Position numbers and translations under genes: made by a program. From assembly GCA_023213395.1 (NCBI GenBank), contig CM041465.1, positions 7,378,001 to 7,442,000 of the forward strand: a stretch of DNA of 64,000 bases. The letters are read 5' to 3'. Positions 49,950-60,720 of this stretch are shown one piece after another. The DNA comes from Cycas panzhihuaensis. Lineage: Eukaryota > Cycadophyta. Within the stretch, counting starts at the first letter, position 1. Every line of letters starts with the position of its first letter. The notes under the pieces were generated by a model. The model was not told the DNA's origin. It ran no database searches and was given only the letters and a program-made list of their open reading frames with translations.

Positions 49950-51060
49950 ACCTCAGATTCAGTTACTCATAAGCAACCAACTTGGGCAACCAAAACGCTT
50001 GCTGATGCTGGATCTAATGTAGGCAATCCTACTGATAGTAGGCGCACACATGTGCAAAAACTTCATGCAAATTTTGCTTTAATAACAAAAATAATGGAAA
50101 ACAATGATCCCAAAACTTTTAAACAAGCCAGTAACAATCCTGTTTGGTAAGATGCTATGCAGACTGAATTTGCTGCCTTAATTAAAAATTCTACCTGGGA
50201 TCTTGTTTCACTTCCACCTGGAAAAAATGTAGTTGACTATAAATGGATTTATAGAACTAAATATAATTCAATAGGCGCAGTGGAAAAATATAAAGCTCAT
50301 GTTGTTGCCAAAGGATTTTCCCAAATAGATGGCATTGACTATAATGAAACCTTTACTCCTATTCTAAAGATAAATACAATCAAGACCATCATTACTCTTG
50401 CAACTAAATTTGGTTGGGAAATCCACCAAATGGATGTTAAGAGTGATCTCAAAGAAGAGATTTACATGTCACAACCACCTGGATTCATTGAAAATCTTAA
50501 TTTAGTCTCTAAACTTAAAAAATCCATTTATGGTTTAAAATAAGCTCCTCGAGCTTGGTATACCAAAGTTGATGATTATTTAATCCACATTGGATACACT
50601 AGATGTATTAGTGATCCAAATCTCTATTTTAAACGTGAAGATAAAAATCTTACCATTCTAATTCTTTATGTTGATGATATTATTATCACTGGATCATCAA
50701 CCCGTAATATTCATCATCTCAAATCAACCTTAATGAACAAATTTAAAATGACAGATTAGGACTATTACATTATTTTCTAGGTTTACAAATTTATCAAAAT
50801 CAATCAAATATATCACTATCCCAACCTAAGTATATTCTCGATTTACTTCAGAGGTTTAACATGGAAAATGCTAAACCTGTAACCAATCCTTTACAATTAG
50901 GAGTTAAACTAACTACAGATTATTCAACTCTATTATGTGATCCAACTCTTTACAGACAACTTATTGGTAGTCTAATTTATCTTACACACACCTGCCCTAA
51001 CATTTCTTATGATGTTGCTTTATGCTCCAGATACATGTAACAATCACATGAATCTCACTG
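49950..51060 (+). pseudogene. Copia-1 reverse transcriptase remnant
   Basis: The blocks FAALIKNSTWDLV, VVDYKWIYRTKYNS, VAKGFSQIDGIDYNETF, IHQMDVKSDL, a TAA at 50541-50543 before APRAWY, and the catalytic LYVDDIIITG are all present. A one-base loss near 50752 shifts the frame, after which HYFLGLQIYQ and SQPKYILDLL follow. A TAA at 51038-51040 follows SRYM. This domain is one frame off the gag and integrase frame. Confidence 0.88.
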
Positions 51061-51634
51061 GAAAGTAGCCAAACGAATTTTATGTTATCTAAAGAATACC
51101 GTGTTTCATGGTTTAACTTATAACTTTTGTAATAAACCATTAACATTAACTAGATATACTGATTCTAATTGGGCAAGTGATTCAAATGATCGTAAATCTA
51201 CTTCTGGTTATGTATTTTTTATTTATTCTTCATTTATTACTTGGTCAAGCAAAAAAATGCAGGCACTGGTATTATCAATAACTAAAGCTGAATATCGAGC
51301 ATTAGTCGAAGCTGGTAAAGAAGCACTTTGGCTAAAATCTCTACTCAATGAAATTGGTCTAACTCTAAACTCTTCAATTGAAATTAAAGTTGATAATCAA
51401 GGTGCAATTGCTATTGCCTCTAATCCTGTTTTACATTCTAGAACTAAACATATAGAATTACATCAGCATTTTATACGTAATCAAGTTACTGATAATATTA
51501 TTTATTTGTCTTATTGTCCAACAGATTTACAGATTGTCAATATACTTATAAAGTCTCTAACTGAAGTGAAGTATTTGCATCTCAGAGATTTATTAGAGAT
51601 AAAAGAAGTCTTCATCAAAGGGGGATCATCATGA
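51061..51634 (+). pseudogene. Copia-1 RNase H
   Basis: An open stretch of 177 codons (51101-51634) carries YTDSNWASDSNDRKSTSGYVF, SITKAEYRALVEAGKEALWL, IKVDNQGAIAIASNPVLHSRTKHIE and the usual end NILIKSLT. The acidic catalytic positions are kept. It ends with FIKGGSS and a stop. Confidence 0.9.
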
Positions 51635-51667
51635 TGAAGATCTTCTTTTCTCTCCAGTACAAAAGTT

Positions 51668-51682
51668 TACATTAAAGGGTAA
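51668..51682 (+). other. Copia-1 polypurine tract region
   Basis: TACATTAAAGGGTAA directly precedes the 3' LTR. The purine run is short; another, AAAGGGGGA, lies at about 51617-51625 within the end of the coding region. Confidence 0.6.
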
Positions 51683-52123
51683 TGTTAGATTGTATAATGC
51701 AAACTTATGTATTTTAATGTAATTATTTATGTCACATGTCTAAAATATAATTTAAGTCATTGTAATGTTTTTAACTTAGGTTTATTTAATTAAATTTGTG
51801 GAAGGTCGTTGAAATTGCAAAATTGCATTTCAACGAACCTCCTTAGTATTTAATCTCCTAAATTCCTAGAACATGTCCTAGGAATCTAGAAGGGCTGTCT
51901 TCATGACCTTTTCAAAGGCTGGTTTGGTCTGTAGGTAGTTTTCACCACATGGTTTTTGTTTAGTGCTATTTTATTAATAAAACTAGAATTTAGGAGGTGG
52001 TTTTTCTTCCCCAGAAGGGGTTTTCCACCTGTCAAATCTGTGTGCATGTTCAATATCTAATATTTCCTGTGATGTTGTTAATTATGTGATCCTGTGATGT
52101 TGTTTATGCACCCATTTCCATTA
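51683..52123 (+). repeat. Copia-1 3' LTR
   Basis: It is 441 bp and aligns without gaps of net length to the 5' LTR. Its last bases are CCATTA where the 5' LTR has CCATCA, a C-to-T change at the terminus. GATCC follows. Confidence 0.95.
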
Positions 52124-52128
52124 GATCC

Positions 52129-52144
52129 CTAACAAAGTCCCCCC
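52129..52144 (-). other. Gypsy-B 3' LTR tip and polypurine tract
   Basis: Plus-strand 52129-52134 (CTAACA) is the outer six bases of the split Gypsy-B 3' LTR. Next to it the minus strand reads GGGGGGACTT (52144-52135), the polypurine tract. Confidence 0.82.
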
Positions 52145-52940
52145 ATTAAAAAAGCGTTGCCCTCAAAGCTTGGTGATCTGAGGGTGCTCTAGGATAAATT
52201 GTTCATTCTTTTAGGTTGCATCTTCTCGCGGAAGTTGTTTCCATTTGATGAGATACTTAATGATTTGTCTGGATCGTAGATGTCAAATTCTTTGGTCAAT
52301 GATACATTTTAGAATGAGTTGAAGTTGCCCCTCCTCATTTAAGATAGATAATTCTATTTGAACTTGCACTTGTTGCCCAATTACCTTTTTGAGACATGAA
52401 ACATGAAAGACATTATGGATCTTTGGTAGTGGTGGTAAGTTCAAGGCATATGCAACTTCACCAATCTTCTTGAGAATTTTGTAAGGCCCATAAAATCAAT
52501 GTTGTAATTTATGTTGCTCATTCCATTTGAGAGATGTCTGCTTATACGGTTGCAACCATACATATACCTAATCATCTGGCTGAAATACTCGTTCACTTCG
52601 CTGCCCTTTATCTGCCTTTTGTTTCATCCGAATTTGTGTAAGGTTCAAATTTTCCTTGAGTAGCTTAAGAATTTGTGTTATTTATTGAATGTGGTCTTCG
52701 ATTGCTTGAACCTTAGAACTGATTATATCATAATTTTTAAGTGTGGGTGGTTCATAGACATATACTACTTGGAATAGAGTCATTCTTGCTAATGCATGAT
52801 AAGTTGTATTATATCACCATTCTGCTAAAGGAAGCCAATGATGGCATTGCCCTTACTTATCTGAAGCATAACACCAAAGGTATCCTTTAAGGCACTTATT
52901 AACCACCTTAGTTTGTCCATCTATTTGGGGATGGTAGGAT
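52145..52940 (-). pseudogene. Gypsy-B chromodomain and integrase C-terminal remnant
   Basis: Near 52160-52290 the minus strand reads IIKYLIKWKQLPREDAT, a stop at the expected Trp, KNEQFILEHPQITKL, then GQRFFNGGT, the typical chromodomain and tail of plant chromoviruses. The linker nearer 52450 has the GPYKILKKIGEVAYAL-type pattern in the DNA. Several stops are present. Confidence 0.78.
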
Positions 52941-53560
52941 GAGCTCATTGTCAGTTTAGTACCAAGTAACTGGAAGAGTTATGTCCAGAAGTTGCTGGTA
53001 AACTTGGGATTCTGATCACTGACTATGCATTTGGGCATGTCATGCAACCTGTGTATATCCTTTAAAAAGATCTTAGCAATTTGCTTTGCCTTATATGTGG
53101 CTTGAATGCTAGAAAAATGAGCATATTTAGTTAGCCTATCAACAACCACCAGTATAACATCTTCTCCTTCTGACTTAGGCAGATCCATGATGAAGTTTAT
53201 AGAAATTTCTTCTCATCATTGATTTGGTATGAGAAGGGGTTGTAACAATCTTGGAGACTTGACTGTTTCTGCCTTATGTCATTGATAAATTTCACATGAG
53301 GAAACATATCTCTTTACCTTTCATTTTTGTCCCTTCCAAAAGAAAGTCTATTTTAAGTGGTGGTATATTCATAGGAACCCCGAGTGACCTACTGTTGGAG
53401 AGGCATGTGCATTATGTAAAATTTGCTCCTTAAGGCTAGAGTAAGGGCATATGTATATTCGATTCTTATACCAGAGAATATTTGAAGACCATATATAATG
53501 GGTTGAATACACTACTCCAGCTTGAAGGTCTTGAATGATCTGCTGTATAAAGGAGTCCTC
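52941..53560 (-). pseudogene. Gypsy-B integrase remnant
   Basis: The zinc-binding region reads HASPTVGHSGFL and SSCEIYQ with a changed last Cys. The core frame 53188-52979 has MDLPKSEGEDVILVVVDRLTKYAHF and IHRLHDMPKCIVSDQNPKFTSNFW, covering two catalytic Asp regions. Stops separate the parts. Confidence 0.86.
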
Positions 53561-53599
53561 ATCCCATTCTTGCTTGGCGACCGCTATCTAAGAGGGATT

Positions 53600-54740
53600 G
53601 ACTATAATGATAGAATATAGTGCAGAGCCTTCTTCCTTACGAGATAAAGCATCAACAGCTATATTATCCTTGCCTTTTTTATATATGATTTCAAAGTTAA
53701 AAGCTTGCATTTTGGTAACCCATTTTTGTTGTTCCTCAGATGCTGTCCTTTGAGATAGGAAATATTTTAAGCCATCATGGTCTATTTTAATTTAGAAATG
53801 TGTTCCCAATAAATATTATCATCATTTCCTAACTGCATGAAGAATTACTAACATCTCCTTCTCATAGGTGGATTTGACTTGTTCCTTGTGTATAAGTTGA
53901 CAACTTTCAAAGGCCAAAGGTTTCTTTTCTTGCATTAAGACTGCTCCAATGCCCTGCCCCGATGCATCACATTCAATGGTAAAGGTCTTTGTAAAGTTTG
54001 GTGTTGCAAGGACTGGTGTGGTAGTTAAAGCCAATTTTAGGTGTTCAAATGCTTTAGAGGCCTTATCATTCCAATGAAAGGAATCCTTTTTTAACAAGTT
54101 GATTAAAGGGGAAGCAATCCTTGCATAGCCTTAAACAAACTTTTGATAATATCCTATGATTCCTAAGAATCCACGAAGACCCTTGATGTTTTTAGGTTTA
54201 GGCCAATTTGTGATAATTACTATTTTCTTAGGATTCACCTTGACTCCTTCTTGAGAGATAATATGGCCCAAATATTCTATTTCTATTTGCCCAAACTGAC
54301 ATTTTGATTTTTTTGCATAAAGTTGGTCGTCTGTAAGCACCTATAATGCCTTATCAACATGATGAAGATGGTCTTCCCATGTATGACTGAAGATCAAAAT
54401 GTCATAAAAAAGGACTAACATGAACTTCCTTAAGTAAGGCTGAAAGAGTTTATTCATGAGTCCTTGAAAGGTGGATGGGCCATTAGTCAAGCTAAATGGT
54501 ATAACTAAAAATTCATAGTGACCTTCATATGTAAGAAATGCAGTTTTATGAACATCCTCTGCTTTGATCCTAATTTGATGGTATCCTGACCGTAAGTCCA
54601 ATGATGTGAAAAACATTGCTCCATGGAGTTCATCCAAGAGTTCATCGATGACTGGTATAGGAAATTTATCTTTGATGGTTATCTTATTGAGCTCATAGTA
54701 GTTTAATCACATGCGAAATGAGCCATCATTTTTTCTTACT
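53600..54740 (-). pseudogene. Gypsy-B reverse transcriptase and RNase H
   Basis: Frames 54637-54341, 54340-54131 and 54097-53822 follow each other. They hold [22 protein letters not shown], the catalytic block [10 protein letters not shown] (54406-54401 encode Tyr-Asp), IEYLGHIISQEGVKVNP, and the RNase H start FTIECDASGQGIGAVLMQE with STYEKEMLVILHAVRK. The first reverse transcriptase Asp is Tyr, as in Gypsy-D. Confidence 0.9.
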
Positions 54741-54807
54741 AGAATCACCGGTGCAGAAAAAGTGCTTTTACTTTCCTTAATAATACCAGCATTAAGATTT
54801 CATTCTT

Positions 54808-55500
54808 TTACTCGTAGGGATACCAGTATGGTCGAATACAGGGAGGATTACTTCCAGATACTAGGTTAATGCTATGATCTTGGTCACGTACTGGGGGAAG
54901 ACCTTGAGGAATATCCTGAAAGACCTGGTTATGGTTGTGAAGTACCAATTTTAAGTCATTTGGTATACCATCATCTTGGAGAATGTCCCCTTCAATTGGA
55001 AGTTCTTGACCTTCCAAAGCATAATATTTAATAATGATTCCTGTACCACCCTTTTTAATAAGCCTCTCCATACAGTATGAGTTGAAGATTTGGGTCGGTG
55101 GAGGAATGATCCTATTTAATTGGTAGTCAATTTCTTCGAAAGTAAATCAGATGAAGAGCTCTTGCATATTTAGTTGAATGGTCCTAAGTGGTTTGAGCCA
55201 TTGTACCCATAATACAACATCAACTCCCTTAACGGAAATGGCATACATAGAAGTAGAGAGGTGATAGTCACCCATTTGCAACTTGGTATTGTGACATTTT
55301 CCCTCACAAGTGAGTGTCCCTCAATATATGGAAAACAGTTGAGTTCTTCAGCAAGTTTCCGATTAATGAAATTGTGGGTGCTCCCAAAATCTATGAGGAT
55401 AACAACCTTCCTTTTCTTAATATACCTAATAAGTTTGAGTGTCTGAGGGGCTACAATTCCAACTAGGTCATGCATAGATATAGTAGTAGTATCTTCTTCT
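54808..55500 (-). pseudogene. Gypsy-B aspartic protease remnant
   Basis: The frame 55475-55170 has VVILIDFGSTHNFINRKLAEELNC, where the active-site Ser is Phe. A second frame (55071-54808) continues into the linker before the reverse transcriptase with FQDIPQGLPPVRDQDHSI. A frame change near 55330 removed a piece that Gypsy-D retains. Confidence 0.82.
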
Positions 55501-56476
55501 TCTTCCTTAGGTGGGTCATAATCATTATTTTTTGGCTCTAATGAGGCTTCTTCTACTGGTTCCTCATCTTGAACATCCTCAATTATAAATAAGCGTCATT
55601 AAGGACACTTATGGTCTTTATTCCACTTTTGGTTACAATGAAAACATAACCCTTTCAATCGTTTCTCATTTGTCTCTTGGGAAGTCATTGGTCGCACACC
55701 AAGAACTTGAAATTGTGGTCGCTTTTCTGGAAATGTTCGTTGGAGAGATCGGGATGACTTAAATTTTGCTTCAATATGTTGAGAAAAATTGATAGCTGTA
55801 GAGATGTTTTTAGGTTTCAAGAGTCAGAACTCATGTCTGATGTCATCTTGTAACCCACCAATGTATAACTCAAGTAATTTATTCTGACAAAGATCATTAA
55901 CCCTTATGGAGAGACGTTGGTATTCTGCTGTATAAGCTGAAATAGTCCCCTCCTATCTGACTTTAGCTAACTGGTTGAAGTGGTCATGATCTCAGGTACT
56001 ATCATATTCAACTATAAGATCCTTGACAAAACCCTCCCATTGATAACTAAGCCCACAAATTATTTTCATAACCCATTGGTACCATTGGTAAGGTTTAGTT
56101 TCCATGTGTAGAGAAGCAAGAGGGATCTTCTTATCTGCTGGAACTTGATGAAGAAAAAAGTATTGTTCGATTTGGGTGATCTAGGTACATACATCTTTGC
56201 CATTGAACTTCTTGATTTCTACCTTGGGAAGGAAGTTCAGACGAAAGCGCCTACTATCATTACCTTCATCTTCTTTAGTGAAGTGACCCCTACCTATGTG
56301 AGTAGTATCATCAAGGTCAATCTTTTCTTCCTTAAAAGGTTTCATGGATGTGAGCTCTAGCATTACTACTTCAAAGTTTTAATTGAAGTTATTTTAGATT
56401 TGTAATATATCTCCTAAAGTTGTGAGATAACATCATTGAGATCTTGAGTCCAACTTGGGTTCACCTGAGGGGATAT
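55501..56476 (-). pseudogene. Gypsy-B gag remnant
   Basis: The start codon position (56476-56474) is ATA instead of ATG. NPSWTQDLNDV follows with its Trp intact. Later pieces are 56363-56181 (FLPKVEIKKFNGKDV) and 55820-55599, which ends in a zinc knuckle GLCFHCNQKWNKDHKCP. Several stops interrupt the frame. Confidence 0.83.
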
Positions 56477-57361
56477 TAGTCCACAAGACCAAAGTTGAAT
56501 CCTAGTTAGTAAATGCAAATGAAAAGGATTTGATGGGGTGTCTATAAGCTGTTATCCTCAATATCTTATAATGAGGCAATATGGATTTTTTTTGCTTTTT
56601 ACTTTTTTACTTTTTTGTTTTTTTTTGCTTTTTTGGTCACTGGTTGGTTGACTGACAATGTACGTATGAGCTGATTACAAACTAGCTAGACACACTAGAT
56701 TTAATAAATTAATGATGATTGACTCACTGATTGACTAAGTGTGCACAAACAACTAATAGATTGACCAGGTACACTAGGTATGGGCTTATTTGGTTTGTAG
56801 GCCCTCCGATATACTGATCCCATATGTAAATAGTATGAACTTACATAGGCAAACACTCTACTCTGTAGTTGTACTACCCCATCTCTATGGTACGTGGAGA
56901 GTAACTTCCAGGGGCTAATCGCGTACTGGTGCACTACAAATTGTAGACGATTAATAGGTTTCCTATGGTTACCTATACTAGGAAGGCCTATCTAGGGGGT
57001 CCTCCTATATACCTGCAGGTATATGGAGGTGCAATTCCGTAGCCGAGTTCTGTCTAAGGCTTGATTCATGAGTGTGATCTCTAGTCCTTCACGCAAGGGA
57101 CAGAAAAGCCATAATACGCTTAGCCCAAAATGACAGATCCTGGTGATATTTTAGACCCCTTGCAAAGGGTCTCTATCTAAATACAAAAGAAAACTACTTG
57201 GTGGTAGTGTTAGGGTAGCAGCCCGATTATAGTATTATCTACCCCCAAAAAATAAAGTAACTAAATATAAATTAAATGAGAATAGGTACTAATAAGAAAA
57301 AATTAATGGAAAAAATTGATTATTTAGTACCTTTGACTCTCCCAAAAGGAATGGATCGACT
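56477..57361 (-). other. Gypsy-B untranslated leader
   Basis: The non-coding leader aligns with Gypsy-D 29406-30338 and holds the shared block at about 56940-57165. A T-rich run is at 56587-56632. Confidence 0.75.
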
Positions 57362-57373
57362 ACTCTGATACCA
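57362..57373 (-). other. Gypsy-B primer binding site
   Basis: The minus strand reads TGGTATCAGAGT, an initiator-Met tRNA type site, next to the 5' LTR. Confidence 0.85.
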
Positions 57374-57375
57374 CT

Positions 57376-57755
57376 TTTAGGATACCACTCCTTAATGATA
57401 ATTGCACACCAATATAATAAGCAAATAACTCCAAAAGAGCACTTGTATTGGAATACCCTTCGAGGGGGCAACCTCCCAATTACATGCAATAATAATGATA
57501 TTTAAGATGCCATACTCTAAGGATTACATAAATATATATGTGGCTCTATGCTTACTACATAACCTCCTCCTTAGGCATGTGGGATATTACATGAATATAT
57601 ATAGTGCTCAATGACCACTACACAACCTTCTACTTATGCATGTGGGATATTAAGAAAAGGGAAGAAGTAGAAGAAATAAAAGATATAAGAGAGAGAAGAA
57701 GTAGAAGATATAAGAGAATATAAGAGAAGGTAAGTCAGGGGTTAGATCCCTAACA
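57376..57755 (-). repeat. Gypsy-B 5' LTR (380 bp)
   Basis: It begins TGTTAGGGATCTAACCCC on the minus strand. Its inner end is TCCTAAAA where the split 3' LTR has TCCTAACA. It contains a duplicated AGAAGTAGAAGATATAAGAG-type segment absent from the Gypsy-D LTR. Confidence 0.92.
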
Positions 57756-57992
57756 CTACTCAAAGAAGCTTTTATAGAACTGATCCCAAGATTGATTAGT
57801 AGGGTATTATTCCCTCTACCACTATTGAAACCAATGATGAGCTTGCCCATCAAGATGGATGGATGTAAAGGTAAGGTAGTTATCAATTGATATAGGGTGG
57901 AGTTAGAAATATGATTCCAACTTACTAATCCAACACTTTGTATTGTCCTTATTTAGCTCTAAATTGAAAATGATGATGTTGATTTTATGAGG
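57756..57992 (-). pseudogene. Gypsy-C gag, right fragment
   Basis: After the CTACT duplication the sequence continues the Gypsy-C gag and aligns with Gypsy-A 14275-14505 (for example the stretch that encodes the DGKAHHWF region there). It ends where the Copia-2 LTR begins at 57993. The gag N-terminus and 5' LTR of Gypsy-C are not seen further right. Confidence 0.72.
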
Positions 57993-58488
57993 TGTTAGAA
58001 TAAAGTAATGTTATCTTTATTAGTCTAATTTTACTAAACACCTAATTATGTAAAGTTTATTGAAATAACAAACTTCTCACACCAATGAACTTTTCTTCCC
58101 TTAAAAGTCTCCTCTTAGATTCCTGGAGACTGGTCTAACTGCATGTCTAATGGGTTGCTGTCTTTAGGTAGTTAAGTATTACATTATAGATAGATGAACA
58201 TAGTTTATATGTGATGTGGAGGCTGACCAGGTTATCTTATATTAAAGATATTGTTAAAACTTAAATCAGTACTAGAAAGAGAGAGGATGAGATCCTCACT
58301 AAAAACCTGTAATGTATAAGTATTTTTATTAATATATATTTATATTTCTGAGGTGGTTTTTCATCCCTTAATGGGGTTTTCCATCTATTTACATCCTGTG
58401 TTGTGTATTCATTAAATCAAATGTTATTTGTATAAATTAAATATAAATTTCTTAGATTATACATCTGTTACTAACCCTCTCTCTAATA
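57993..58488 (+). repeat. Copia-2 5' LTR (about 496 bp)
   Basis: It starts TGTTAGAATA and ends TCTAATA just before a primer site; the final CA appears as TA. TTTTTATTAATATATATTTA and a GGTGGTTTTTCATCCC stretch resemble the Copia-1 LTR 3' half in plan. Confidence 0.78.
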
Positions 58489-58499
58489 TGGTATCAGAG
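58489..58499 (+). other. Copia-2 primer binding site
   Basis: TGGTATCAGAG follows the LTR directly, matching the initiator-Met tRNA site. Confidence 0.85.
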
Positions 58500-58960
58500 T
58501 AGGGTTCTACAAGTTTAATTCTTCACAACTGAACAAAAAAAATTCACAAACTCATACACTAATGTCTGTAGATCAAACATAAACAAAAAAGGAAAATTTA
58601 TTTTTATTTATATCAAATTAGGTACAAAAAATTGGGCATCAAACCCAATCATCTTTAGTTCTATTTCAAACTATAGGAAGAAGACTAGAATCATCATTAT
58701 CCAGTTCCTTAGATACTAATACAAAAAGAGGAAGGAGGACTTGAAAAAGTGTTATTAATTACCATTAGTTAAAGGAACACTAACATTCCAATGTTCAAAG
58801 GCTATATAAATATAAAGATATCTTGTAATTGAAAGCTTGAGATCTTACTTCTAAATAAAGTCCAATGAACCAGAGGAGAACTGTTGCCCAACAAACCCAA
58901 GGAGATCTTCCATTTAACAAATAAGAGAAGAACTATGGACAACAAATAGAAGACAAAGCT
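58500..58960 (+). pseudogene. Copia-2 leader and gag fragment
   Basis: A short leader is followed by fragments that resemble the start of a copia gag (LGTKNWASNP-type spacing near 58620-58650), with stops. Nothing after about 58760 can be assigned to copia with confidence. The second LTR and pol are not seen in the window. Confidence 0.45.
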
Positions 58961-58964
58961 AGTG

Positions 58965-59348
58965 GACAAATGCTGCATAGAGATGAAGCCGGTTGACAAA
59001 TACTACACAGAGATGAAGCCAATGGATAAATGCTGCACAAAGACAAAGCCAGAGGACAAACGTTGAACATAGACGAAGCCAATGGACAAACATTGCACAG
59101 AGACGAAACTGGTCGACAAATGCTGCATAGAGATGAAGCCCATCGACAAATTCTACACAGAGATGAAGCTGGCAGATAAACACTACATAGAGATGAAGCT
59201 AGAGGGTAAACGCTACATGGAGATGAAGCAAGTGGATAAATGCTGCATAAAGACGAAGCCCATCGACAAACTTTACACGAAGACAAAGCCGATGGACAAA
59301 CGTTGCATGGAGACAAAGCTGGTTAACTACACGAAGACAAAGCCGGTA
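58965..59348. repeat. 30-bp minisatellite, 12 full units plus a partial
   Basis: Units follow GACAAATGCTGCATAGAGAT plus GAAGCC and four variable bases, always 30 bp, from 58965 to 59324, then a 24-bp partial unit to 59348. A partial unit precedes it. Because 30 is divisible by three the tract is open on both strands: plus 59082-59414 gives a DK-C-EMK decapeptide repeat and minus 59316-58933 gives an ASSLCSIYPL decapeptide repeat. No start context or flanking domain supports translation. Confidence 0.9.
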
Positions 59349-59399
59349 GACAAACCAATCGAAGACTCAAAGACATGGAGATCCAATTTCTTAGATGGG

Positions 59400-60004
59400 A
59401 GGACCTATAAATGAAAAAGGTGTGAAACCCTAAACACGAGGGTTAAATAAGAGATAGACATTAAATGAATTAAAACAAGACATCTAAACTAGGTCAGATC
59501 CGTTGCCTATGTTAAAGTTTTCTTATTTTTTAATGTTTGATTTAATCTAAAGTTATTATTAATATGTAAGCCCCCCCTCTTGACCCTCACCTTGGTCACT
59601 TAGGCCTCCCACATGACTCAGTCCAAGTAAATAAAGGGGTTAAATACTTATTCAAATTTATTTTATTATTTTTTTTCTCTCAAAGGGGGTACCTGTGCTC
59701 TTTTGATTGTAACTTTCTCATATAGAGTCAGAATTTCATTCCAAAAGAACCATCGGATTCCTAAATCAGAAATAGACCTTTTTGTTAGTCTTTCAAATTC
59801 TTTTAACATCATTTTGACCTAAAGATCTTTGCTCCAAGACTAGTCTTCTAATCAACCTGGTAAGCTCAGGTATGTGCTCCAAATTTATAATTTTTCCTCT
59901 CATACTTAAAATATTTATCATAATGTTATTAAATCATTATGTCATTTCATTATATGAATTAAGATATGAAAACACTCAAATTAATTATTTAATTATTAAA
60001 ATTC
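59400..60004. other. Gene-free segment between minisatellite and LINE
   Basis: No coding region or LTR pair is seen. A TCTCAAAGGGGGTACC stretch at about 59677-59692 looks like a polypurine tract but no LTR ends could be paired with it. Confidence 0.4.
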
Positions 60005-60016
60005 TTTTTTTTTTTG
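60005..60016 (-). other. LINE poly(A) tail
   Basis: A run of twelve T on the plus strand is the minus-strand poly(A). It is followed in the element by ORF2 end sequence. The target duplication cannot be checked because the other end is outside the window. Confidence 0.75.
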
Positions 60017-60059
60017 ATAAGATAAAAAGAATTTATAGTGGGTTTGAGCAAGATCCCAC

Positions 60060-60720
60060 AACCTATTACATCAGAAGAATTTTGTGCTACCAAAAGATAT
60101 ATGACCGTGACAGCCCCACAATCTAGGCCAGAAATGCCGGGACAAGCCCCACGGATAACTGTTACAGATCATATCCTTCTCTACCAGAACCATGCGATCC
60201 CTTGGGAAATCACTCTTCCACACTTGATCTTTCCTATGCCTTGCTCCCCAGTTTGCCAAAAATTCAGCTGGCTTGTTACCTTCTCTCAAAGTATGCCTTA
60301 TACGAACTTCAGCCAGTCCCTTAATGAGCTCTTTGGCATCATTGAAAAGGGATTAGAATTTCCAGTCTGGACGGGCCTCACCTCTCAGCATATTTAGCAC
60401 CACCTCTGAATCCCCCTATATTACCAAATGCTGAGCATTTCCTTCAACTGCTAGGTTTAGGGCTTTCAGCATAGCATGCATTTCCGCGTAATGGTTTGTC
60501 TGGCATTCATAGTAATCTGCAAAAGCCCAAATTAGGGAGCCAGTGCAATCCCTGCATATACCCCCTCCTCCAGCTTCCCCGGGGTTCCCTTTAGCTGCCC
60601 CATCAAAGTTAACTTTGAACCAGTGCTCCTCAGGAGGCTGCCAACTGCTACATCTGGGCCTTACAGCCTCAAATACAGGTTGTATACCCCATTTACTTAG
60701 AATCCTACTCTCCGGGATGG
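60060..60720 (-). pseudogene. LINE RNase H domain
   Basis: The frame 61117-60416 ends with HWFKVNFDGAAKGNPGEAGGGGICRD and NHYAEMHAMLKALNLAVEG, the first two acidic blocks. A TAG follows LVI, then GDSEVVLNML with the third Asp. After a frame change, LREGNKPAEFLANWGA (60289-60071 frame) gives the last block. RNase H removes RNA during reverse transcription. Confidence 0.87.

Larger units (their letters stand above)
44770..52123 (+). mobile_element. Copia-1: complete Ty1/copia element, 7.35 kb
   Basis: Two 441-bp LTRs (44770-45210 and 51683-52123) enclose a primer site, a long leader, and gag, protease, integrase, reverse transcriptase and RNase H in the copia order. GATCC duplications stand at 44765-44769 and 52124-52128. 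By eye the LTRs differ at about 19 sites, nearly all transitions. The polyprotein is interrupted by stops and two or more frame changes. It is the youngest layer of the nest. Confidence 0.95.
44395..57755 (-). mobile_element. Gypsy-B: chromovirus inserted in Gypsy-C, carrying Copia-1
   Basis: The minus-strand order is 5' LTR 57376-57755, primer site, leader, gag, protease, reverse transcriptase, RNase H, integrase, chromodomain, polypurine tract, and a 3' LTR that is split by Copia-1 (44395-44769 plus 52129-52134). Five-base CTACT duplications flank it. Without Copia-1 the element is about 6.0 kb. Its coding regions are broken by stops and its gag start codon is ATA. Confidence 0.93.

Noticed and set aside
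59677-59700. Polypurine-like TCTCAAAGGGGGTACC followed by TG as a possible LTR start
   Set aside because: No matching second LTR, primer site or terminal inverted repeat was found on either side.
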